DNA of 7,146 bases, from contig CANISK010000073.1 of the NCBI GenBank assembly GCA_947470205.1, positions 1 to 7,146 on the forward strand, in the 5' to 3' direction. This document shows positions 1-5,881 of the stretch, one piece after another (the first letter of the stretch is position 1; every line of letters starts with the position of its first letter). The stretch comes from Neisseriaceae bacterium. Its GTDB lineage: Bacteria; Pseudomonadota; Gammaproteobacteria; Burkholderiales; UBA11063. The notes under the pieces were generated by a model. That model was not told where the DNA came from. It was given only the letters and a program-made list of their open reading frames with translations, and did not search any database. Position numbers and translations under genes: made by a program.

Positions 1-609
1 ATTATATTTATGTAGCCCTTCAATTTCTGTAATAGTTGATCTATCAATACACTCGATTATAGTGCTAAGCATTATTTTTAATGATGGCGGCATCGAACAA
101 GCTGTTAAAATATATGCATAGTTTTTAAAAAATTTATCTAATGTAGCTATCATGTTGTTATCATTATTGGTGAGGCCGTCATCATTTAATAAAAGATCAT
201 CATCATCTTCTAATGAAAATATGTTTAAAAATTCTTCAATATTCAATGTGTTATGACTAAAACTAAATCGCTCTAAATAATAAAAAATATTGCATATAAC
301 ATTTAAAGCTGTGCTGGCGTCTGCAGGCATCTCCTTCGTAACATTGTTAGTTTTTTTTAGACTATTCATTAATTTCACAGTATACAATTTTAATAAATAT
401 TTGATATGCGTATCCGCTAAGGGACTACTAATACTCTCAACTCCTACTATTACTTTCATCCCTTTAGTAATATTTTTAATTTTTGTTAGAGACTCGCTAA
501 CTGCAATTCTGCAATTAAATGTATCTATCTTTGCTTTTTCTAACGGAATATTTATCTTAAAAAGTTGCAGTTCTCTACCATTAAAACTTGATGTATTTCG
601 GGTAATCAT
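1..609 (-). CDS. Hypothetical protein, partial (C-terminus beyond window)
   Basis: I do not recognise a family. The frame is open without a stop from the ATG at 609 down to base 1, giving at least 203 residues beginning MITRNTSSFNGRELQLFKIN. The start overlaps the stop of the upstream 701-codon gene as ATGA (606-609). There is no good Shine-Dalgarno in front of it, so translation is probably coupled to the upstream gene. The visible part is rich in Asn, Lys, Leu and Ile, with an acidic stretch EDDDDLLLNDD (about residues 132-142) and no signal peptide or clear membrane segment. The fragment looks soluble and mostly helical. What is seen: a long open frame, the four-base overlap and the composition. 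Inferred: it works with the upstream protein. It might be a secreted or structural partner, but nothing in the sequence proves this. The true length is unknown. Confidence 0.75.
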   Translation of the reverse strand, partial: MITRNTSSFNGRELQLFKINIPLEKAKIDTFNCRIAVSESLTKIKNITKGMKVIVGVESISSPLADTHIKYLLKLYTVKLMNSLKKTNNVTKEMPADASTALNVICNIFYYLERFSFSHNTLNIEEFLNIFSLEDDDDLLLNDDGLTNNDNNMIATLDKFFKNYAYILTACSMPPSLKIMLSTIIECIDRSTITEIEGLHKYN

Positions 610-2711
610 TTTGTACCCAATTTCTCATTCAATTGATTAATATATTTTTTTAATTTTTCAATAAGCTCTTCATACTTGCCACTATCGTCCATGTGGTTAG
701 TGATTTTATCTTTATACTGCTTATGTATGGCCTCTATTTTTTCTGAAAGATGCTTAATGATTAATTTTACCTCGCCAATATTATCTTTACTTAATTCCTG
801 ATTTTTAAGTACAATATTAACCATAATGTAAAATAATTGTAAATGATTGTGAATTTGTGTTTTCAGGGGTTCTCTCGGAATGTTAGGTGTATTATGGGTG
901 CTGAAATATGATGTGATATTCTTTGTGAGTAATACGCTTAATACGCTTAATTGTTCTATAAAATAAACCATTGCCTCATTTAGAAAAACACCCTCTAATT
1001 TTGAAAAAGACTCAATCTTGTCAAACGTAGAAACTTGTTGACTGTCTTTATATTCATATACTTGTATATATTGTTGCATACAATTCTTTGTGTGCTCCAT
1101 TAGAATTTTTTGCAGAGCCTCCCACTCATTAAATTCTTCATCTAAATCCTTCTGATAATCAGGCGTAAGAGTTGTGTAATGAGTAGCTGTAAAATTCAAT
1201 CCACCTAATGTCTTGCCCGATTTTAAGCAAGCTGCATATGCTTTACTTTGCAATTCATTAAATCTATGTAATAATTTTTGTTGTTGGTTTGGTGTGAGCT
1301 TTTTATAGTCATTACTACTGGTATCTATTTTGCCTGTTTTCTGTAAATTTTCTAAGCATTCTTTAAATTTATTTTGTACATCTGTAATCGATGCTTGAAT
1401 GTTAAAAATTTGTTGTGTAAATTTGTTAAGTTCGGTTTTTACTTGTTGCTGATCTTGATGAGTCAATTTACTCGAATATGCCATAATCATACTCTGATAT
1501 TTTGTTGTGCACTTATCCAAATCAACATCAACACTACTGCATTCACGGTATAAATCATCGAGGCACTTATTACAGAGTTGCTTAAATAAGTTAATATTTG
1601 TCTGATTGAGTATATCTATAGTCTCTTGTAATCTTTTAATTTGTTTATTTAAAAGATTTTTACAATATTGTTGCACAGCGGTTTGTAGCTTGTCATATGA
1701 TGTATTTGTTTTGATTTTCTCAATATACTTATTTATTTGATCGATTATATTATTGTTGGCAATTGTTTGTTCAGATTTACTATTTTTGCTATTATGTGTC
1801 TCTAACGTTGCTAATTTTAGAGTTTGTTGTTGTAATTTCTGTACCGCATACAATTGGTCCAATTCAGTTTTGATTTGTTTATTTTGTTGCTCACTCTCAA
1901 CTATTAATTTCTTTATAGTCATTTGTAGATACTTGTTATTAGGTATCATTGCTTGCAATTTTTGCATATTTACATTGATTTCTTTTTGACCAGCTTCAAG
2001 ATTCTGTATAGCCTGATCTATACTGTGCATCTGTTGTGCGTCAAAAGATTTTTCTTGTTGGGTTTTTACATATTCTTGAATCTGCTTTATTTCTTGAACT
2101 TGCATATCTTGTGATGGTATTTTGTAGTCTTTACTATCGAATTTAAATTTGATTGGAGTGTTAATATTTTTTGGTTCTAGTTTTATTTTGAATAAGCATT
2201 CCATTATTCTATCAAATAATTTATTAACATCTTGTGTGATATCTTTATTCTTTTGTGTTTCTTGCTTCTGACCATTGGTGTCATATGTATGTAAAGTGTT
2301 TAAAATATTGTTCTTATTGTTTTTATCTATCTCAATATCAGGGTTATCTAACATAAAAGCTACTGCTAAAATAAATACAAATGACTCAGTGAACATTACA
2401 TTACTAGCATTAAACATTGATGGTGAATTTTGTGCCAATAAATTAATCTGCTTTATTAGATCTGCACACTGCTTGATATCAATAACATCTTTATATACTT
2501 CATTTGCTTTATTGGTTTTACAATTTAATACAAAATCAAAAAGTTTAATATTATTTAATTGCAAAGCACAATGCAAATTTTGTAATTCTGTAAATATTTT
2601 TTGTATACTCTGTTTTGCATTTTCACGATCTGTAGCTTCAATTTTACTAACTTCTTCTTTTTGAAATTTATCAGGGGTCATACTTCTGTTGTTTATGTTT
2701 TGCTGTTGCAT
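606..2711 (-). CDS. Large Gln/Lys/Asn-rich coiled-coil hypothetical protein with 43-residue repeats
   Basis: This encodes 701 residues of no family I recognise. The ATG at 2711 is preferred because AAGG lies nine bases upstream on the coding strand; an internal Met11 start has a poorer leader. No signal peptide is present, so the protein is cytoplasmic or leaves by a system not needing a Sec signal. Residues about 200-300 and 320-380 look like long charged/Gln-rich helices, probably coiled coil, and the extreme C-terminus (about 640-697) is again helical and Lys/Glu-rich. Short hydrophobic stretches at about 111-121, 583-597 and 626-635 are too short or too polar to be confident membrane spans. 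Residues 452-487 and 495-530 form a gapless repeat with a period of 43 (Cys-Leu, Gly, Tyr-xx-LTP-xx-Gln-xx-Leu-xxx-Phe-Asn-Glu conserved), and a weaker LT-plus-Gln copy lies at about 412-431. The stop overlaps the next gene by four bases. An effector or a structural/filament-like protein is possible; both ideas are guesses. Confidence 0.85.
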   Translation of the reverse strand: MQQQNINNRSMTPDKFQKEEVSKIEATDRENAKQSIQKIFTELQNLHCALQLNNIKLFDFVLNCKTNKANEVYKDVIDIKQCADLIKQINLLAQNSPSMFNASNVMFTESFVFILAVAFMLDNPDIEIDKNNKNNILNTLHTYDTNGQKQETQKNKDITQDVNKLFDRIMECLFKIKLEPKNINTPIKFKFDSKDYKIPSQDMQVQEIKQIQEYVKTQQEKSFDAQQMHSIDQAIQNLEAGQKEINVNMQKLQAMIPNNKYLQMTIKKLIVESEQQNKQIKTELDQLYAVQKLQQQTLKLATLETHNSKNSKSEQTIANNNIIDQINKYIEKIKTNTSYDKLQTAVQQYCKNLLNKQIKRLQETIDILNQTNINLFKQLCNKCLDDLYRECSSVDVDLDKCTTKYQSMIMAYSSKLTHQDQQQVKTELNKFTQQIFNIQASITDVQNKFKECLENLQKTGKIDTSSNDYKKLTPNQQQKLLHRFNELQSKAYAACLKSGKTLGGLNFTATHYTTLTPDYQKDLDEEFNEWEALQKILMEHTKNCMQQYIQVYEYKDSQQVSTFDKIESFSKLEGVFLNEAMVYFIEQLSVLSVLLTKNITSYFSTHNTPNIPREPLKTQIHNHLQLFYIMVNIVLKNQELSKDNIGEVKLIIKHLSEKIEAIHKQYKDKITNHMDDSGKYEELIEKLKKYINQLNEKLGTK

Positions 2712-2899
2712 TATTACGAACCTTATTCTTTAATTTATTGACTGTTCTCGCATTTTCATTATTGCGAGTCGTTGTTGTGGCAATTGTCTCTTTGTTTTCT
2801 ATTATGAGAATCCTGCTATTTCCGCGATGAATGGATTCACCCATAATAAAAACTAAATATTTTCCACAGTAAATATTGTGACATATTACAAAAAGAAAG

Positions 2900-2920
2900 T
2901 TTGAAGAAAATTTCTTCAAA
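2900..2920. repeat. Perfect 21-bp palindrome in the leader of the minus-strand genes
   Basis: Ten-base arms TTTGAAGAAA (2900-2909) and TTTCTTCAAA (2911-2920) flank a single central A. The site lies between the candidate minus-strand promoter and the 701-codon gene, so it would be in that transcript's 5' leader. It could be a repressor operator or a weak hairpin. The AT-rich arms and lack of a loop make an operator or chance AT symmetry as likely as an RNA structure. Confidence 0.4.
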
Positions 2921-2935
2921 TCCGCAAACACTTAA

Positions 2936-2964
2936 AATATATGCATTAAAAAGTGAGTTTGACA
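2936..2964 (-). promoter_or_regulatory. Weak candidate promoter for the minus-strand gene pair
   Basis: Read on the minus strand, TGTCAA (2959-2964) is followed after 17 bases by TATATT (2936-2941), which would start transcription near 2929 and give a leader of about 218 bases before the 701-codon gene. The -10 is good and the -35 is poor. It is the best sigma70-like match I found facing this way, but AT-rich DNA gives such matches often. Confidence 0.28.
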
Positions 2965-2982
2965 TAAGAAACCATAAAAATC

Positions 2983-3008
2983 TGTTATCATGAACTAAGA
3001 TCATGATC
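2983..3008. promoter_or_regulatory. TCATGA dyad overlapping an extended -10-like box
   Basis: ATCATGA (2987-2993) and TCATGAT (3000/3001-3007) form an inverted repeat with a seven-base spacer; the right half also sits in the palindrome GATCATGATC (2999-3008). On the plus strand the left half overlaps TGT-TATCAT (2983-2991), an extended -10-like box. A perfect TTGACA lies at 2959-2964 but 21 bases away, too far for an ideal promoter. The arrangement resembles an operator over a promoter. The binding protein and the transcript are unknown. Confidence 0.3.
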
Positions 3009-3044
3009 CTAAATTTATTGCATTTTTTTAAATTAAGAATTAAT

Positions 3045-3077
3045 CTCTAATGGTATAATACCTCCAATGGTATAATA
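3045..3077 (+). promoter_or_regulatory. Tandem extended -10 boxes within a 17-bp direct repeat
   Basis: CTCTAATGGTATAATA (3045-3060) and CTCCAATGGTATAATA (3062-3077) match at 15 of 16 bases with a period of 17. Each contains TGG-TATAAT, a consensus extended -10 (TATAAT at 3054-3059 and 3071-3076). No good -35 is placed correctly, which extended -10 promoters can tolerate. Transcripts would run toward dsbC with a leader of roughly 270-290 bases passing through the palindromic repeats. Confidence 0.4.
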
Positions 3078-3143
3078 ACTAATTCATTGTTTAAAATGCC
3101 AATTAAGAGCTAAAATAAATCTAATTAAAACAACAGGCTAATT

Positions 3144-3170
3144 GTCATCCTCGCGAATGCGGGGATCCAG
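3144..3170 (+). repeat. Solitary left arm of palindromic intergenic repeat
   Basis: These 27 bases, starting GTCATCCTCGCG and ending GGGGATCCAG, are identical to 3203-3229. The arm folds as ATCCTCGC / GAAT loop / GCGGGGAT with one T-G wobble. It is much richer in G and C than its surroundings. No matching right arm follows before the next copy, so this is a solitary arm, probably left by a partial duplication or deletion of the full unit. Confidence 0.85.
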
Positions 3171-3202
3171 CGGTGCAATAGATGTGAGCAAATAATTTAT
3201 GC

Positions 3203-3272
3203 GTCATCCTCGCGAATGCGGGGATCCAGTATAATAATGAAAATATGGATTCCCAATCAAGTTGGGAATGAC
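3203..3272. repeat. Composite palindromic repeat unit (REP/MITE-like), 70 bp
   Basis: The unit starts GTCAT and ends with its complement ATGAC. The left arm (3203-3229) is an exact copy of 3144-3170 and folds into an 8-bp stem, 3206-3213 with 3218-3225, around GAAT. The right arm (3247-3272) folds into another 8-bp stem, ATTCCCAA (3249-3256) with TTGGGAAT (3262-3269), and begins GGATTCCC, mirroring GGATCC of the left arm. Two hairpins with complementary outer ends resemble bacterial interspersed palindromic elements or short non-autonomous inverted-repeat elements. It lies between the distal tandem -10 boxes and the proximal promoter of dsbC, so it could fold in, or end, any long dsbC leader. 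No transposase is nearby. Confidence 0.8.
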
Positions 3273-3278
3273 AAGATT

Positions 3279-3307
3279 TTTAGATCAAAATTCGCATTAA
3301 ATATAAT
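3279..3307 (+). promoter_or_regulatory. Proximal sigma70-type promoter of dsbC
   Basis: TTTAGA (3279-3284; four of six consensus bases) and a perfect TATAAT (3302-3307) are separated by 17 bases. Transcription would start near 3314, leaving a leader of about 38 bases that contains the AAAGGA ribosome site (3336-3341), ten bases before the dsbC ATG. The promoter lies just downstream of the composite repeat and so could work independently of it. Confidence 0.6.
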
Positions 3308-3351
3308 CTTCATCTTTGTTGTTTACAATTTTTTTAAAGGAAAATTAATTT

Positions 3352-4149
3352 ATGAAAAAAATATTATTAGGTTTAATGTTAAGTGGATTCTTGTTTGGTT
3401 GTGCAAAAGACTCTATCCTTACTGAGATACAAGTAAAAGAGCAGCTTGTTAAATCAATCCCTGGGTTACCAAAAGATGCGCAGGTATTAAAATCTTCCAC
3501 AAAGGGGCTTTATGAAGTGGTGATTGGTCGTAAAATATTTTATGTATCTAGTGATGGTAAATATCTGATTTTTGGTAACATGATTGATGTAGCAACAAAA
3601 ACCAATCTCACTGAAAAACGCACACAGGAATTAAGTAAGATTGACTGGAATAAATTACCATTAGATTTAGCAATTAAAGTGGTAAATGGAAATGGAGAGC
3701 GTCAAATCGCAATTTTCTCAGATCCAGACTGTCCATATTGTAAACTTTTTGAACAGCAAACTGTGGCAAATTTAAAAAACACAACAGTGTATACTTTCTT
3801 ATTTCCATTGCCAATGCATCCAAATGCAAAAGATGATGCTAAAAAAATATGGTGCAGTCAAAATAAAGCTGCAACTTGGATATCTTGGATGAGATCACAA
3901 GTGGCGTTACCTACGGTGACAAATTGTGACACAGCTGGGTTGGATAAAATATATGAAATTGGTACTAAAGATGTACAGGTTGATGGCACTCCAACATTGA
4001 TTTTATCAAATGGTCAGATATTATCTGGAGCAATGCCTGCTGATCAATTGTTATCAATGATAGATGCTGCAAGTGGTAAAGTTATAGCATCCGAGCCTGT
4101 AAAAGCAAACATAACAACCGAACCTAAAAATGCATCACAGGTTAAATAA
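3352..4149 (+). CDS. dsbC: DsbC-family thiol:disulfide isomerase, predicted lipoprotein
   Basis: This 265-residue protein is a DsbC/DsbG-type disulfide isomerase, which reshuffles wrong disulfides in exported proteins and is normally kept reduced by DsbD. Residues about 22-85 match the N-terminal dimerisation domain, a linker follows, and the thioredoxin-like domain starts near 115. The active site is Cys-Pro-Tyr-Cys at 127-130 within FSDPDCPYCK, with the cis-proline loop Gly-Thr-Pro-Thr at 212-215. Cys168 and Cys192 correspond to the structural disulfide of E. coli DsbC. The start follows AAAGGA with ten-base spacing. The N-terminus is odd for the family: MKKILLGLMLSGFLFGC looks like a lipoprotein signal with Cys17 as lipidation site, though Phe at -2 is atypical. 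Residue +2 is Ala, which would favour outer-membrane sorting. A polar tail of about 20 residues (246-265) extends past the usual C-terminus. It appears to be a single-gene unit between two repeat elements. Confidence 0.93.
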   Translation: MKKILLGLMLSGFLFGCAKDSILTEIQVKEQLVKSIPGLPKDAQVLKSSTKGLYEVVIGRKIFYVSSDGKYLIFGNMIDVATKTNLTEKRTQELSKIDWNKLPLDLAIKVVNGNGERQIAIFSDPDCPYCKLFEQQTVANLKNTTVYTFLFPLPMHPNAKDDAKKIWCSQNKAATWISWMRSQVALPTVTNCDTAGLDKIYEIGTKDVQVDGTPTLILSNGQILSGAMPADQLLSMIDAASGKVIASEPVKANITTEPKNASQVK

Positions 4150-4187
4150 TTCAGTAAAAGTTAATTTAAGAAAATTTGCGGTTAATT

Positions 4188-4272
4188 CTCGTCATTGCGA
4201 GGGGCAAAGCCTCGTGGCAATCTCATAAACACTGAGATTACCGCGAACCTTGTGGGTTCTCGTAATGACGAC
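4188..4272. repeat. Second inverted-repeat element (MITE-like), 85 bp
   Basis: A left arm at 4188-4222 (starting CTCGTCATTGCGAGG, ending GTGGCAATC) faces a right arm at 4236-4272 that is its imperfect complement (GATTACCGCG ... CTCGTAATGACGAC). The inner part also pairs, TCTCA (4221-4225) with TGAGA (4233-4237), and the left arm has its own small hairpin, GGC-AAA-GCC (4203-4211). It differs from the 3203-3272 element but shares the CGTCAT-type ends. It sits between the dsbC stop and the next gene and could fold in the mRNA as a 3' barrier or terminator, although no T-run follows. Confidence 0.8.
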
Positions 4273-4333
4273 TGCAATCACTGTGCTTGTTTATTTCACA
4301 TATTAAGAAGCTTACCCCAGAGAGATATGTTTA

Positions 4334-5800
4334 ATGCTTGATAAAAAAATAATTTATATCGCCATTGTTATTTACTTCATTACAGCCTATTTTTCCGTGG
4401 GGCAGAACTCTCCAGACGAGTATTATCAAATCCTTGAGCTTGCTGCGTATAAACTAAATCTTTCCAGTCACTATATACTAACTTGGGAGTTTGATTATCA
4501 AATAAGACCGGCATTACAAATATGGTTTGCGGTGATGATATACAAACTTGGCAATTTAATCGGTACCATAAACCCATTTGTGATTGCATTTTTTCTAAGG
4601 CTAGTAAGCGCTTTTTTATCTTTATGTGGGGTATGGTTATTTATTAAAGCATTTACCCCAAGCATCAAACACAATCAATCAAAAAAATGGTTTATATTAC
4701 TTTCTTTGTTTACCTGGGTGATTGTATACAATAGTGTGAGATATTCCTCGGAGAATATTGCAGAAAAGTTTTTTTTGATTGGTTTTAGTTTATTATTTTT
4801 GCCATCTTGGAATAAAAAAATATTCATTCAGGTGTTAATTGGTATATTATTTGGTTTTGCATTTATCACCAGATTTCAAATGATATTAGCTATAATCCCA
4901 ACCATACTGTGGTTATTGTTTTGCAATAATTTTAAATTTATCTCCACCACCAATCAAAAAGTAATAAATAAATGTTTTTATATTTACTTAACCCTTGGTT
5001 TTGGTATAGCGTATGGATGTGGCGTGATTACTGATAAATGGTTTTATGGTAAATGGGTGATAAGCTCTTGGAATTATCTATACATGAACATCTTTATGGG
5101 CAAAGCGGCTAGTTTTGGTGTAGAGCCATGGTATTTTTATACAATTGTGATTGCAATAATACCGTATGGTTTATTTTATATTCTATCCACAATTGTAGCT
5201 ATTTATCCAACTTATAAAAAGTTTTCAAATCCAACGGTATGGGTTGTCGGGAGTTTTTTATTAGGGCACCTGATTGTTAGTCATAAAGAATTGCGTTTTT
5301 TGGTGCCAATATTATGTTTTATGCCTCTTTTAATATCATACAGCATAGATATATTAATCGATAGCAACTGGTTTACAAATCCTAAAGTACAAAAAATTTG
5401 GCAACTATCTTGGTTTCTTAATTGTTTTATTGTTTTTTGTGTAGCCATATTGCCATCGGGAGTAAATGTATATTTATGCAAATTCATTTACGATAAATAC
5501 ACAGCACCAGCTATTTTCTACTCTACATCTGAGGGGGGAAATTTATTAAATTTTTACAAAAGAAGCAACATGACAATAAGATACGTCAAAAATGTGAATG
5601 ATATGCAATGTAACACTAGTCAGATAAAAAATCAGGTTTGCTTGTTTGCAATTCAGTGTAAAGAATTACCATTAGTTGAAAAACTTACAGTTAAATCTAA
5701 TTTAGTGTATGATAACTGTCCAAATTGGATTACATATATTAACTTTAATGATTGGATTAGTAGAACTGGACTATTTAGAATATATGAAACTCATTCGTAA
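4334..5800 (+). CDS. GT22-family (ALG9/PIG-B-like) membrane glycosyltransferase
   Basis: This is a 488-residue multi-pass membrane protein of the GT-C fold. Enzymes of this kind transfer a sugar, often mannose, from a polyprenyl-phosphate donor to an acceptor on the outer side of the inner membrane. Features typical of glycosyltransferase family 22 are visible. SPDEYYQILELA (26-37) holds the Asp-Glu catalytic-type motif in the first loop, and TWEFDYQIRP (50-59) matches the family TWEW...R pattern. TDKWFYGKWVISSWNYLYMN (233-252) resembles the conserved D..FYGKW.....N segment. SHKELRFLVPI (316-326) matches the family HKE.RF..P motif. Hydrophobic segments recur at about 5-23, 60-105, 120-157, 163-197, 213-230, 267-290, 302-315, 323-342 and 355-375. 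The last 110 residues are more polar and probably face the periplasm. GAGAGA (4320-4325) lies eight bases before the ATG. The acceptor and sugar are unknown; a family 39/83-type transferase is the main alternative, but the motifs fit GT22 better. Confidence 0.8.
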   Translation: MLDKKIIYIAIVIYFITAYFSVGQNSPDEYYQILELAAYKLNLSSHYILTWEFDYQIRPALQIWFAVMIYKLGNLIGTINPFVIAFFLRLVSAFLSLCGVWLFIKAFTPSIKHNQSKKWFILLSLFTWVIVYNSVRYSSENIAEKFFLIGFSLLFLPSWNKKIFIQVLIGILFGFAFITRFQMILAIIPTILWLLFCNNFKFISTTNQKVINKCFYIYLTLGFGIAYGCGVITDKWFYGKWVISSWNYLYMNIFMGKAASFGVEPWYFYTIVIAIIPYGLFYILSTIVAIYPTYKKFSNPTVWVVGSFLLGHLIVSHKELRFLVPILCFMPLLISYSIDILIDSNWFTNPKVQKIWQLSWFLNCFIVFCVAILPSGVNVYLCKFIYDKYTAPAIFYSTSEGGNLLNFYKRSNMTIRYVKNVNDMQCNTSQIKNQVCLFAIQCKELPLVEKLTVKSNLVYDNCPNWITYINFNDWISRTGLFRIYETHS

Positions 5801-5810
5801 ATGAGATTTC
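5786..5810 (+). terminator. Hairpin across the glycosyltransferase stop codon
   Basis: CTCATT (5790-5795) pairs with AATGAG (5800-5805) around CGTA, and GAAA (5786-5789) extends the stem with TTTC (5807-5810) past one bulged A. The TAA stop (5798-5800) lies in the loop and stem. There is no long T-run afterwards, so it is at best a weak intrinsic terminator or an mRNA 3'-end stabiliser. The next gene has its own promoter 30 bases on, which supports a transcript boundary here. Confidence 0.4.
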
Positions 5811-5838
5811 AACATTCAAATGGCTTCGAGTATGGATA

Positions 5839-5847
5839 TGCTATAAT
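5839..5847 (+). promoter_or_regulatory. Extended -10 promoter of mtnN and the PAP2 gene
   Basis: TGC-TATAAT is a perfect extended -10, with the hexamer at 5842-5847. No -35 is well placed (TTCAAA at 5815-5820 is 21 bases away), which this promoter class can lack. Transcription would begin near 5854, about 28 bases before the TTG start of mtnN. Confidence 0.5.
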
Positions 5848-5881
5848 CGCAAATTAATTATTTTATAAGTATGATATACAA

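Larger units (their letters stand above)
2712..3351. other. 640-base gene-free region between the minus-strand pair and dsbC
   Basis: I find no convincing gene here. An open frame on the minus strand (2671-2931, or from an internal ATG at 2844) overlaps the large gene, lacks a good ribosome site and partly follows a possible decayed repeat, so I do not call it. The region instead holds, from left to right: a possible degenerate repeat arm (2756-2790), a perfect 21-bp palindrome (2900-2920), promoter-like boxes facing the minus-strand genes (2936-2964), a dyad centred near 2997, a 17-bp tandem repeat with TATAAT boxes (3045-3077), a solitary repeat arm (3144-3170), a full composite repeat (3203-3272) and the proximal dsbC promoter (3279-3307). 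Confidence 0.6.

Noticed and set aside
290..640. Plus-strand open frame of 116 codons opposite the orphan genes
   Set aside because: It is antisense to the partial gene 1-609 and the end of the 701-codon gene. Its hydrophobic content is what the complement of Lys/Asn/Glu-rich codons gives.
1753..2664. Two plus-strand hydrophobic open frames (1753-1989, 2275-2664)
   Set aside because: Both lie wholly antisense within the 701-codon gene and have Ser/Leu/Cys/Phe-rich content typical of antisense shadows of Gln/Lys/Asn-rich helices.
2671..2931. Minus-strand open frame of 86 codons (or 57 from ATG 2844)
   Set aside because: It overlaps the 701-codon gene by 41 bases in another frame, lacks a placed ribosome site, runs through a perfect palindrome and a possible decayed repeat, and has simple Thr/Asn/Lys-rich content. 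It may be a leader frame, but I cannot support it as a gene.
3144..3272. CRISPR array
   Set aside because: There are only two identical 27-base copies with one 32-base gap, and the second copy belongs to a two-hairpin unit. No further repeats or cas genes are present.
3216..3425. Plus-strand open frame of 69 codons
   Set aside because: It begins inside the composite palindromic repeat and ends inside dsbC in another frame; its N-terminal peptide is simply a translation of the repeat.
4188..4272. Classic intrinsic terminator of dsbC
   Set aside because: The inverted repeat is long but no T-run follows the right arm, and the ends match a mobile-repeat pattern better. Termination activity remains possible but is not shown.
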